The notes: generated from the sequence alone by a model not told the origin. Shown: positions 1-5,835, numbered from the stretch's first letter. The stretch is 7,331 nt of DNA from Anaerolineae bacterium (GCA_016929355.1 JAFGJA010000520.1:1-7331); one strand, 5' to 3'. Program-made: numbers and translations.

Positions 1-1467
1 CCGTCCGATATGCCGGTGAACATTACGGTGGCGCAGGGCGCAATGCTGCCCTTACTCGCCAAAGGCGAAGTCATGGGTCTGCTGCTGATCGGCCAACGCA
101 CGGATACCGAACCGATGACCGCGCGCAAAATCGAACTGGTGAGCGGCATTGCGAATCAGGCGGCGCTGGCGATTGAAAGCGCGCAGCTTTTGGTCGCGCA
201 GTTGGAGGAAGCATGGGTTTCAACGGCCCTGCTGCAAGTAGCCGAAGCGGTCAACACACAGCTTGACGCCGATCAAAGCCTGGAAACGATTGTACGCCTG
301 ACACCGCTTCTGGTCGGGATCGAGCGCTGCGGAATCATGAAGTGGAATGCCCCTGAGGAACATTTTATAGGCGGGCCATCATGGGGCCTGCCACCGGATA
401 AGCGCGATTACTTCGCCACCATGACCTTTAGCCGGGCAGACGGGCAATGGCTGCTGCACCTGGGCGATTCCCAGGAACCCGTCGCGTGCGGCGTGGGGAC
501 CAATCACCCCTTGCCGGATGTGTTGCAAAAGCTGTTTGAAAGTCCGACGCTGCTCGGTTTGCCCCTGATCGCGCGCGGGCATCTGGTCGGGGCGATGATC
601 GTGGATCATCCCGCATTGGGCGGCAAACTGGATGACCGCCGCCAGAGTATCCTGAGCGGGATCGCGCACCAGACGGCGATTGCGCTCGAAAATGCGCGGC
701 TGCAAACCGAAGCCACCGCCGTTGAACGCCTGGAACGCGAACTCGAAGTCGCGCGCGATATTCAAACCAGCTTCATGCCGGATAGTTATCCCCAGGAGCC
801 GGGGTGGGATGTCTCCGCCGCATACCGTGCCGCGCGGCAGGTGGGCGGCGATTTCTACGATTTCAGCGCACACGATGAGCATAAATGGGCGTTGGTTGTG
901 GCGGACGTAGCGGATAAGGGCGTCCCGGCGGCGCTGTTCATGGCGCTGTCCCGCACGCTGATCCGCGCCGTGGGATCGAACCGGCGCACCGCCGCCGAAA
1001 CGCTGATGCGCGTCAACGAATTACTGCTGCGCGACAGCCGCTCCGACTTGTTCGTCACGGTCTGGTATGGCTTGTGGAATCCGGCAACGGGCGAAGTGTG
1101 TTTCAGCAGCGCAGGGCATAATCCGCCGATTCTGATACGGGCCAATGGCACAGTGGAAGAACTGCGCTCAAAAGGGATCGCGCTCGGCGTGATCCCGAAC
1201 ATCACGTTAGAGGAACACACGATCACGCTGGAACCGGGCGATATGCTGGTCGCGTATACGGATGGCGTCACCGAAGCGCTGCGCTCCGATGAAACCGAGT
1301 TTGGCGTGGTCGGGCTGCAATCGGTGCTGGTCAAGCTGCGCAAAAAAACCGCGCAAGAGATCGCGGAACGGGTGCTTAAGGCCATTGACACCTTCGTGGC
1401 GGGCGAACCGCAGTTCGACGACATTACGCTGATCGTCGTCAAGCGCGCGGCGGAACCAGCATCATAA
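1..1467 (+). CDS. GAF-GAF-SpoIIE/PP2C-type serine phosphatase, 5' end missing
   Basis: Cytoplasmic sensor phosphatase of the RsbU/SpoIIE type; family members dephosphorylate Ser/Thr-phosphorylated anti-anti-sigma (STAS) proteins. The frame is open from base 1 and the first ATG (base 10) has no Shine-Dalgarno sequence, so the true start lies upstream. Numbering from that ATG, residues 1-62 are the tail of one GAF domain (GLLLIG, then a long helix), about 70-228 a second GAF domain, 230-255 a coiled-coil linker, and 250-478 the phosphatase. Phosphatase motifs are complete: RDIQTSFMP (249-257), GGDFYD with metal ligand D281, DVADKG (299-304), SAGHNPP (367-373), YTDGVTEA (D418) and FDDIT with D470/D471. 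The catalytic core is therefore probably active. What the GAF domains bind cannot be read. No STAS or anti-sigma kinase partner lies in the window. The stop TAA is at 1465-1467, convergent with the CAP gene. Confidence 0.93.
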   Translation, partial: PSDMPVNITVAQGAMLPLLAKGEVMGLLLIGQRTDTEPMTARKIELVSGIANQAALAIESAQLLVAQLEEAWVSTALLQVAEAVNTQLDADQSLETIVRLTPLLVGIERCGIMKWNAPEEHFIGGPSWGLPPDKRDYFATMTFSRADGQWLLHLGDSQEPVACGVGTNHPLPDVLQKLFESPTLLGLPLIARGHLVGAMIVDHPALGGKLDDRRQSILSGIAHQTAIALENARLQTEATAVERLERELEVARDIQTSFMPDSYPQEPGWDVSAAYRAARQVGGDFYDFSAHDEHKWALVVADVADKGVPAALFMALSRTLIRAVGSNRRTAAETLMRVNELLLRDSRSDLFVTVWYGLWNPATGEVCFSSAGHNPPILIRANGTVEELRSKGIALGVIPNITLEEHTITLEPGDMLVAYTDGVTEALRSDETEFGVVGLQSVLVKLRKKTAQEIAERVLKAIDTFVAGEPQFDDITLIVVKRAAEPAS

Positions 1468-1468
1468 T

Positions 1469-1619
1469 TTCACCACGAAGACACAAACTCTATCTTTGCA
1501 CGTTTAGTTTACCCCGCTCTAAATCCCTCCCCGCAGGCAGGGCGGGACTTCCCAACAGAGATTCTTCTCCCGTCCCCTGCTTGCGGGGGTTTATACTTTC
1601 CATACACGCTCTTAGCCAT
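1469..1619. other. Convergent intergenic region
   Basis: A gap of about 150 bases between two genes that end toward each other. It begins with TTTCACCACGAAGACAC, which resembles a short phrase that recurs between genes in many environmental bacteria (recollection, not tested), and then holds the imperfect palindrome annotated separately. No coding frame with a start and ribosome binding site was seen. Confidence 0.6.
1521..1600. repeat. Imperfect palindrome between convergent genes, possible bidirectional terminator
   Basis: Bases 1529-1542 and 1575-1588 are inverted repeats matching at 13 of 14 positions, separated by 32 bases. The left half also folds on its own (1524-1531 with 1540-1547, one mismatch, 8-base loop). 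On the plus strand the right arm runs into TTTATACTTT, so the long stem could end the phosphatase transcript. On the minus strand the left hairpin is followed only by TTTAG, a weak T tract. The AAATCCCTCCCC core resembles the palindromic repeats elsewhere in the window, so it may be a diverged relative. A terminator role is inference from position and folding. Confidence 0.5.
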
Positions 1620-2912
1620 TCATCCGCGCCGCGAGAGGCCCAATGCCAACCCAATCGAGCCGATCAGGACCAACAGCGCCACACCCGCGATCAACAGCGC
1701 CAGAATGATATTCATATCGGGGCCAGAGTCCGCGCGACCAGCACCACTATCTGCCGCGCCGGAGGGTCTGGGCGTAGGCGTGTCAGTCGCCACCGCCGCA
1801 ACCAATTCCGGTGTGGGCGTAGCAGTCTCCGAAGGGATCGGCGTATAGGTGGCTGTGAACGTCGGCGCAAGGGTGACATCCGTCGGCGTAAAAGTGGGCG
1901 TTGGCGTGAACGTCGGGAGCGGTGTCCAGGTGGGCTGTGGCGCGCGGATCATCAGCACATCGCCCGACTTGACAATCGTCTGGCGATCAATCCCGTTCAG
2001 ATCAAGCACCTCATCGAGCGTCAGCCCATAATAGGCGGCGACAGTCCAGGCCGTTTCGCCCTCCTTGACGGTGTGATACCGCCCCTCAAATGGCGGCGAT
2101 TGCCCCTCTCCTAACTGCACGATAACTTGATCGCCGGGACGCAAAAATGAATTCGGCGGAAGCTGGTTGATCTCGCGCAAATAGTCAAGCTCTACACCAT
2201 ACACGGCGGCGATGGTCCAGGCGGTTTGACCCTGCTGCACCACATGAATAACCGAGCCATCCGCTTGGGCTTCCACTTTTGTCACGGGAACAACGACCAC
2301 CGGGACCGGCGTCGGGGGTTCGTCGGGATCGGCGCTGACCTCATTGCCGGATGTATTCACCGTTGAATCGGATTCCCCCGGATCGCGGCTTGTTGCATCC
2401 GAGGGCGCGCGGGTCGCCGCCGGGGTACTCGTGACCGATTTACCCACCATCAACACGTACACCATCGCCCCACCCGATGACGCCACCCCCACGCCGACCT
2501 GATCATGCGTCGGCAGTTGCAGCGTAGCCTGATGAACCGGGCTGTTGTCCCACCACACCACCGCTTCGGTAGGCGTCATACCCGATCCCATCACCCAGTT
2601 TTCGTAGATCAGCGTACCGGGATAACCGGCAGCGTTGGCGCGCTGCGTGGGCGTTGTGCCCCCTTCACCCGTATGCCCGTAATTACCCGTCTGCACCATC
2701 CAGTTAACATGCGTTTGCGCTGCTGCCGCTAACGCCGGGTGTTCGGTCCACGCGGGGAGGCCCAGCGAGGCGCGGTACGAGTTTACCTCCGCGATCACGC
2801 CCGCCGCCGATCCTTGCGCATAGGTAGCAGCCGGGGCAAAGGGCGCACCCAGCGCGCTCAAGACGCACAACATGACGATGATCCGCAGATAGCCGAACCA
2901 TTTCCCACTCAC
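1620..2912 (-). CDS. Secreted CAP (SCP/PR1) domain protein with two LysM domains and C-terminal membrane segment
   Basis: A 430-residue exported protein. Residues 1-32 are a signal peptide (basic KWFGYLR start, hydrophobic core, likely cleavage after Ala32 in TYAQG). A CAP domain spans about 37-157, with H80 in YGHTGEG, E104 in YENW and H127 in NSPVHQAT, the usual CAP cavity positions. LysM domains follow at about 220-266 and 277-323, each with a Val-x-x-Gly-(Gln/Glu)-Thr-Ala-Trp-Thr core; LysM typically binds the GlcNAc of peptidoglycan. Residues 326-385 are a Pro/Thr-rich spacer and 400-425 a membrane helix ending SRRG. No LPxTG sortase signal is present. I infer a protein held in the membrane whose LysM domains grip the wall and whose CAP domain lies outward. 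The role of bacterial CAP domains is poorly defined. The start is GTG at 2912-2910, chosen for the GGAGAGAG just upstream and an immediate signal peptide. Confidence 0.9.
   Translation of the reverse strand: MSGKWFGYLRIIVMLCVLSALGAPFAPAATYAQGSAAGVIAEVNSYRASLGLPAWTEHPALAAAAQTHVNWMVQTGNYGHTGEGGTTPTQRANAAGYPGTLIYENWVMGSGMTPTEAVVWWDNSPVHQATLQLPTHDQVGVGVASSGGAMVYVLMVGKSVTSTPAATRAPSDATSRDPGESDSTVNTSGNEVSADPDEPPTPVPVVVVPVTKVEAQADGSVIHVVQQGQTAWTIAAVYGVELDYLREINQLPPNSFLRPGDQVIVQLGEGQSPPFEGRYHTVKEGETAWTVAAYYGLTLDEVLDLNGIDRQTIVKSGDVLMIRAPQPTWTPLPTFTPTPTFTPTDVTLAPTFTATYTPIPSETATPTPELVAAVATDTPTPRPSGAADSGAGRADSGPDMNIILALLIAGVALLVLIGSIGLALGLSRRG
1853..1945 (-). repeat. Degenerate Thr/Pro-rich repeat within the CAP-LysM gene
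   Basis: This stretch encodes part of the spacer between the second LysM domain and the membrane segment. The protein shows repeated TPTFTPT-like units (for example FTPTPTFTPT at residues 335-344) with Trp or Phe between them. On the plus strand it appears as recurring GGCGT(G/A)AA(A/C)GT-like units. Such Thr/Pro stalks are common in exported Chloroflexota proteins and may vary in length between strains. Confidence 0.55.
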
Positions 2913-2918
2913 GATATA

Positions 2919-2926
2919 CTCTCTCC
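2919..2926 (-). promoter_or_regulatory. Shine-Dalgarno supporting the GTG start of the CAP-LysM gene
   Basis: Read on the minus strand, GGAGAGAG ends six bases before the GTG. The nearby upstream ATGs (2934 and 2928) are in another frame and do not lead into the signal peptide, so the GTG is preferred. Confidence 0.6.
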
Positions 2927-2958
2927 ATCCTCATCTTTACGCGCGCCGATGTTTGCTC

Positions 2959-3057
2959 GACCTCCCCCCAGCCCCCTTTCCATGCGCCAGAGAGGGGGAG
3001 TCTGGCCAGATGAAAAAGTCCCCTCTCCAGAGTTGGAGAGGGGATTTAGGGGTGAGG
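2959..3057. repeat. Two-hairpin palindromic repeat, copy A
   Basis: A composite element of about 100 bases. Hairpin 1 pairs 2972-2980 with 2990-2998 (9 bp, one G-U). Hairpin 2 pairs 3017-3029 with 3034-3046 (13 bp, one G-U, loop GAGT). The outer flanks are inverted: CGACCTCCCCCC on the left and GGGGTGAGG on the right. The right edge touches the serine hydrolase stop codon (3058-3060). It has the same layout as copy C (5446-5549), and hairpin 2 has the same arms as copy B. Confidence 0.85.
3011..3048 (-). terminator. Likely Rho-independent terminator of the serine hydrolase gene, inside repeat copy A
   Basis: Read on the minus strand, about ten bases after the stop codon comes a 13-bp GC-rich stem with a 4-base loop, followed by CTTTTTC. 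Strong stem plus T tract fits an intrinsic terminator. It would separate transcription of the downstream CAP-LysM gene from the serine hydrolase. I saw no clear promoter for the CAP gene in 2913-3010. Confidence 0.5.
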
Positions 3058-4797
3058 TTACTGCCCCCAACCATCAAACGGCTGACAATTCCCCGCGCCC
3101 CCATAACACGCCCCCGGAACCGGATCGCCGTTAGCGTCGATGCGATTGGCATCAATATCGTCCAGATTAACCAAATCCGGCGAAGCCACCGTCACGCAGT
3201 TGATCGCGCCATAAGCATTGAGCGGTTCGCGGCGCTGCAACAAAGGCTGGCCGGGATTGAAATAGTTATACGTCAAACGGCTGACTTCCTCGATCAATTC
3301 CCAGGCTTGCAAGGTGGGCAGGCCGTTGAGATCAAAATCGCGCTCGTAGGTATACATCGTGATCACGTAATTGCCGCCGGGCGTGAAGATGATCGCCGCA
3401 TCCGCGCTGATGCCGGGCGGCCCCCAACCGTTCTTGTGCGCGATCTGGATACCTTCTGGTATGCCAAGCTCGAATAAGCGTCCAATCCGGTTGCCGCTCA
3501 ACAGATTGATCATTTGCTGGCATTCATGCTGCGTGATGTCTTCGGGATAAATCGCGTGCAGGCCGCTACCATACTGGGCACAATCGTAAATCTGCGTCAG
3601 CAGCAAACCCATATCGGCGGCAGTTGTCTGTGAATAAGCATCCGGCTCGGTGTAAATGTTCGCACTAGGCGAAGGCGCATCAGGCCGGCACACCACTGCT
3701 TCAAATTCATACGTCCGATCCGCCACATACAACGGCGCGCTGATGTAGGTGTACTGCGCGCCGAGACTTTGCGCCGTACATGACACCTGATTCAACCCAT
3801 CGCGCAACTGCTGTTCAGCCGCCCCTAACGCATCACCCACCACTTGCATGAGCAAGTTCGATGAGGCGTTATTGCTGCACAACAGCGACTCGGTGAGCAA
3901 ATACGCGATCTCCGACCCGTTGGGCACGAGCAGTTCATGGCGAAAGAGGTTGATCATGATCGGAATTTTGATCGTGCTGACCGCACCAAACGGCACATCC
4001 GATTGAATATGCACTTCTTCACCAGTAGCCAGGTTCATGATATACACGGCGGCGACAGTATCCGGTCCATCATAGTCGAAACCGTGATTCTGCATCAGCG
4101 CCAGAATTGCGTCACGCAGCGTATTCATACTCTGACCGGAACTTGATGTACTCAGCGTGGGTAGGATCACATAACGGCCCGGCGCATCGGGCGAACGGAG
4201 CGCCTGATCGATCATGGCAATCGCGGAGTCAATGTCGAGTTCGCGGCCAAACGTGCCGGAGGTAAACGTCAATGAGGTCAGATCAACGCCCGCCTCACCG
4301 GAAGGCTCATCATAACGCACCGCCAGCCGCTCCAGGTAATCGCGCAGATCGCTGACCTCGTATTCAGCATCGAGCGGAATCGTCACAGCAGCCACCGCAC
4401 GGCTTTCGAGAAAGTTCCAGAACCCGATCCAGAAACTACGCTCCTGGGTGGTTTGTTGGCGCGCTTCGGCCAGCATCGCCTCGCTGTTGACGCGAAACCC
4501 GATCTCAGACGGATACAGATCAATCGGGTTGCCATCATACACCAACTGCACCGGCTGCTCGATATAGACGCGCTCCCAGCGCGCCTGGGCATCACTTTCA
4601 CTCAAGCCCCCCACCGCCACGCCCGCCACCGTGAGATCAGTCGGCAGATCGTCTTTCTGGTTGCTGTACGTAACCAGTTCGAACATACTCAAGACAATCG
4701 CCATCAGCAGCATCAGCGCTGAGAGAATTTCGAGAATAGGAAATTGAAAATTACGCCGCCGTTCGCCCAAGCGTCCGTAGTCCATATCGACTGGCAA
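3058..4797 (-). CDS. Membrane-anchored SxxK serine hydrolase (beta-lactamase/DD-peptidase fold) with N-terminal PG_binding_4/YoaR-like region
   Basis: A 579-residue protein. Residues 1-22 are cytoplasmic and basic (GERRRN), and about 23-44 form one membrane helix, giving a signal anchor with the rest outside. Residues about 52-215 resemble the YoaR/VanW-associated PG_binding_4 domain (GVAVGGLSESDA at 59-70; TFGRELDIDSA at 182-192). The serine hydrolase domain spans about 235-515: nucleophile motif S274-T-I-K277, SxN motif S308-N-N310, and K455-N-G457 at the KTG position. In class A beta-lactamases the omega loop carries ExxLN; here E384-P-D-A-Y lacks the Asn, so beta-lactam hydrolysis is doubtful and a peptidoglycan or protein target is as likely. 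Residues 516-579 form an extra tail with three of the eight cysteines outside the membrane helix (C534, C564, C571), so disulfides are possible. The start is TTG at 4797: GGAGG lies six bases upstream, whereas the ATG at 4785 would be 18 bases away. Confidence 0.88.
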   Translation of the reverse strand: MPVDMDYGRLGERRRNFQFPILEILSALMLLMAIVLSMFELVTYSNQKDDLPTDLTVAGVAVGGLSESDAQARWERVYIEQPVQLVYDGNPIDLYPSEIGFRVNSEAMLAEARQQTTQERSFWIGFWNFLESRAVAAVTIPLDAEYEVSDLRDYLERLAVRYDEPSGEAGVDLTSLTFTSGTFGRELDIDSAIAMIDQALRSPDAPGRYVILPTLSTSSSGQSMNTLRDAILALMQNHGFDYDGPDTVAAVYIMNLATGEEVHIQSDVPFGAVSTIKIPIMINLFRHELLVPNGSEIAYLLTESLLCSNNASSNLLMQVVGDALGAAEQQLRDGLNQVSCTAQSLGAQYTYISAPLYVADRTYEFEAVVCRPDAPSPSANIYTEPDAYSQTTAADMGLLLTQIYDCAQYGSGLHAIYPEDITQHECQQMINLLSGNRIGRLFELGIPEGIQIAHKNGWGPPGISADAAIIFTPGGNYVITMYTYERDFDLNGLPTLQAWELIEEVSRLTYNYFNPGQPLLQRREPLNAYGAINCVTVASPDLVNLDDIDANRIDANGDPVPGACYGGAGNCQPFDGWGQ

Positions 4798-4803
4798 TAA
4801 CCA

Positions 4804-4808
4804 CCTCC
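4804..4808 (-). promoter_or_regulatory. Shine-Dalgarno that fixes the TTG start of the serine hydrolase
   Basis: GGAGG on the minus strand, with TGGTTA (six bases) before TTG at 4797-4795. Spacing to the next in-frame ATG (4785) would be 18 bases. The motif begins only a few bases from the edge of repeat copy B. Confidence 0.7.
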
Positions 4809-4813
4809 GTTTT

Positions 4814-4860
4814 TTACCTCACCCCCCGGCCCCTCTCCAGGTGTGGAGAGGGGGAGTCAG
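4814..4860. repeat. Single-hairpin palindromic repeat, copy B (half element)
   Basis: Starts TTACCTCACCCCCCGGCC, the same left flank as copy C, followed by a perfect 10-bp stem (4830-4839 with 4844-4853, loop GGTG) and GGAGTCAG, also shared with copy C. The second hairpin and right flank of copies A and C are absent. It lies in the 75-base gap between the Nudix stop and the serine hydrolase ribosome binding site. No T tract follows on either strand, so a terminator role is not supported; a role in mRNA stability or processing is possible. Confidence 0.8.
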
Positions 4861-4872
4861 GCGGGAACAAAT

Positions 4873-5430
4873 TCATGAATTGACCAGATCAAAATCATCT
4901 TTCCCCGTGGGCAGCGCCCCACGCGCCGCCAATGCCTGCGCCGTCTGGATCGTTTGCCGGGTGTAGGCGGCCAGGGGCGGCAGATCGTCCAGCGCGACCC
5001 AGTCCCAACTGATTAATTCGCCGCTCAACCGGATCGCTTGACTATCATACCCAGCACCCGCGTCTAGCACGCAGTAAAACGCAATGTCCATGTGCCCGTG
5101 CAAGCGGCTGCGCTGGATCAACAACGGCTGCACGGCGCGCACCTTGAGGCCGGTTTCCTCGTAAAATTCGCGCTCGACGGTTTGGGCGGGGTCTTCGCCA
5201 CGATCCATCCAGCCACCGGGCAAGCCCCAGGGGGTGCGCGTGTGAAAGACGTGTTCGACCAGCAGCACGCGCGTTTGCGATTCATCCAGCAGCACGCCCA
5301 CCGCCCCCGCCGTGAAATGCGGCTGCACGAGACGCATCACGCGCTGAATCAGTGTGCCCAACCAGGGAAATCGCCGCAGCAAATGCGCCACCCGCCCGAT
5401 CCACCGTTTTTTCGTCGTCATTTTCTGCAA
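4873..5430 (-). CDS. Nudix hydrolase
   Basis: A 185-residue cytoplasmic hydrolase of nucleoside-diphosphate-linked substrates. The Nudix signature is complete at 73-95: G73, E79, R87-E88, E91-E92, G94-L95, matching Gx5Ex7REUxEExGU; the glutamates bind Mg2+ or Mn2+. It is preceded by TPWGLPGG (66-73). Residues 1-38 form a basic, hydrophobic segment ending VQPHFTAG, an extension I recognise from some Nudix proteins annotated only generally. The substrate cannot be read from the sequence; the ADP-ribose, dinucleotide and mutT-like subgroups remain open. The start is taken as TTG at 5430, because GGGAG ends six bases upstream; ATG at 5421 would be 15 bases from it and would give 182 residues. The stop is TGA at 4875-4873. 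It is the first gene of the minus-strand block, 75 bases before the serine hydrolase, so cotranscription is possible. A functional link to the wall genes is not evident. Confidence 0.92.
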   Translation of the reverse strand: MQKMTTKKRWIGRVAHLLRRFPWLGTLIQRVMRLVQPHFTAGAVGVLLDESQTRVLLVEHVFHTRTPWGLPGGWMDRGEDPAQTVEREFYEETGLKVRAVQPLLIQRSRLHGHMDIAFYCVLDAGAGYDSQAIRLSGELISWDWVALDDLPPLAAYTRQTIQTAQALAARGALPTGKDDFDLVNS

Positions 5431-5436
5431 GACACG

Positions 5437-5441
5437 CTCCC
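5437..5441 (-). promoter_or_regulatory. Shine-Dalgarno-like site for the TTG start of the Nudix gene
   Basis: GGGAG on the minus strand, six bases before TTG at 5430. The repeat edge (5446) lies directly upstream, so the leader mRNA would carry the two hairpins just before the ribosome binding site. Confidence 0.5.
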
Positions 5442-5445
5442 GTGT

Positions 5446-5549
5446 TTACCTCACCCCCCGGCCCCCTCTCCAAAAATGGAGAGGGGGAGTCAGACCGTGC
5501 AAGATTCCCCCTCTCCACAGTGTGGGGAGGGGGTCAGGGGGAGGGGTTA
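5446..5549. repeat. Two-hairpin palindromic repeat, copy C
   Basis: Left flank TTACCTCACCCCCCGGCC matches copy B. Hairpin 1 is a perfect 11-bp stem (5462-5472 with 5477-5487, loop AAAA). Hairpin 2 pairs 5507-5517 with 5523-5533 (one G-U), and the arms can be extended to 5519/5521. The right flank, GGTCAGGGGGAGGGGTT, is roughly the inverse of the left flank. The whole element is a palindrome about 104 bases long with the layout of copy A. It lies immediately upstream of the Nudix ribosome binding site. Short reading frames across it, translating to strings such as PGPLSKNGEGE, are artefacts of the repeat. Confidence 0.88.
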
Positions 5550-5599
5550 AACCATATACCAGAAACACCGAAAGGCCAACCCCGTCAGGTTGCGCGAGC

Positions 5600-5698
5600 G
5601 CGCTAACGGCATGGCCCCCCAGAATGGTTATCCAACTTAGCATCACCTTCATGGTTAGCGCTGTGTTCAGGTTTGTTTAGTACGCTGTCTGCGCTAAC
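5600..5698. repeat. Three copies of the octamer GCGCTAAC
   Basis: The octamer occurs at 5600-5607 (plus), 5654-5661 (minus, as GTTAGCGC) and 5691-5698 (plus). The second and third form a perfect 8-bp inverted pair 29 bases apart, as do the first and second 46 bases apart. Chance recurrence of an 8-mer three times in 100 bases is unlikely, so an operator or a decayed repeat are both possible. The cluster lies on the Nudix side of the candidate promoters. Confidence 0.4.
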
Positions 5699-5706
5699 GC
5701 GCCCGT

Positions 5707-5735
5707 AATATACCGCAAGCCTTCTTGACAAGCAA
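5707..5735 (-). promoter_or_regulatory. Candidate sigma-70-type promoter toward the Nudix gene
   Basis: On the minus strand TTGCTT (5735-5730) and TATATT (5712-5707) are separated by 17 bases. The -10 matches five of six consensus bases, while the -35 matches only three. It would give a leader of about 270 bases that passes through repeat copy C. Weak evidence. Confidence 0.3.
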
Positions 5736-5758
5736 AACAAACGATTTTTGAGTACAAT
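5725..5758 (+). promoter_or_regulatory. Promoter-like TTGACA and TACAAT with long spacer
   Basis: A perfect -35 (TTGACA, 5725-5730) and a five-of-six -10 (TACAAT, 5753-5758) are separated by 22 bases, well beyond the usual 16-19. It may not act as one housekeeping promoter; an activator that twists the spacer, or chance, are alternatives. It overlaps the minus-strand candidate promoter. Confidence 0.3.
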
Positions 5759-5826
5759 TCGTACTGGTTTCATACGCCCCCGGTGCATGACCGTCGCGTG
5801 CGCGCCGCGCGGCAATCGCACATCTG

Positions 5827-5835
5827 TGTTATAGT
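5827..5835 (+). promoter_or_regulatory. Candidate extended -10 promoter of the 7TM-GAF gene
   Basis: TGT followed by TATAGT fits an extended -10 element (TGnTATAAT with one mismatch). No -35 is recognisable upstream in the GC-rich 5800-5815 stretch. Transcription would start near 5842, leaving a leader of about 35 bases before the ATG. Two TTAGGG hexamers (5841-5846 and 5854-5859) lie in this leader. Confidence 0.35.

Noticed and set aside
379..1442. Long minus-strand open frames (379-882 and 855-1442) opposite the phosphatase
   Set aside because: They lie antisense to a gene with complete SpoIIE motifs, have low-complexity Ser/Arg-rich translations and no recognisable domain; this is usual in GC-rich DNA.
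1469..1486. CACCACGAAGACAC phrase as a mobile repeat or binding site
   Set aside because: It resembles a short phrase I recall from many genomes, but there is only one partial copy here, so no claim can be supported.
1581..2114. Plus-strand 177-codon frame
   Set aside because: It lies antisense to the stalk and LysM part of the CAP gene; the translation is Arg-rich and resembles no protein family.
2739..3477. Plus-strand frames at 2739-3134 and 2953-3477
   Set aside because: They run through repeat copy A and opposite the real minus-strand genes; their PPAPFPCAREGE-like strings are translations of the palindromic repeat.
3058..4797. Annotation as an antibiotic-resistance beta-lactamase
   Set aside because: The KTG and omega-loop motifs depart from class A enzymes and the protein carries a membrane anchor and a YoaR-like region, so resistance is not supported.
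4871..4880. ATTCATGAAT palindrome at the Nudix stop codon as an operator
   Set aside because: A single 10-base palindrome overlapping the end of a coding region is expected by chance.
2959..5549. Repeats as a possible CRISPR array
   Set aside because: The copies are far apart, lie between genes and are palindromes of differing length; there are no regularly spaced unique spacers and no cas genes.
5092..5680. Several frames on both strands across repeat copy C (5092-5550, 5282-5518, 5352-5606, 5354-5680, 5446-5652)
   Set aside because: Their most distinctive residues come from the repeat, they lack ribosome binding sites, and the Nudix gene explains the left part.
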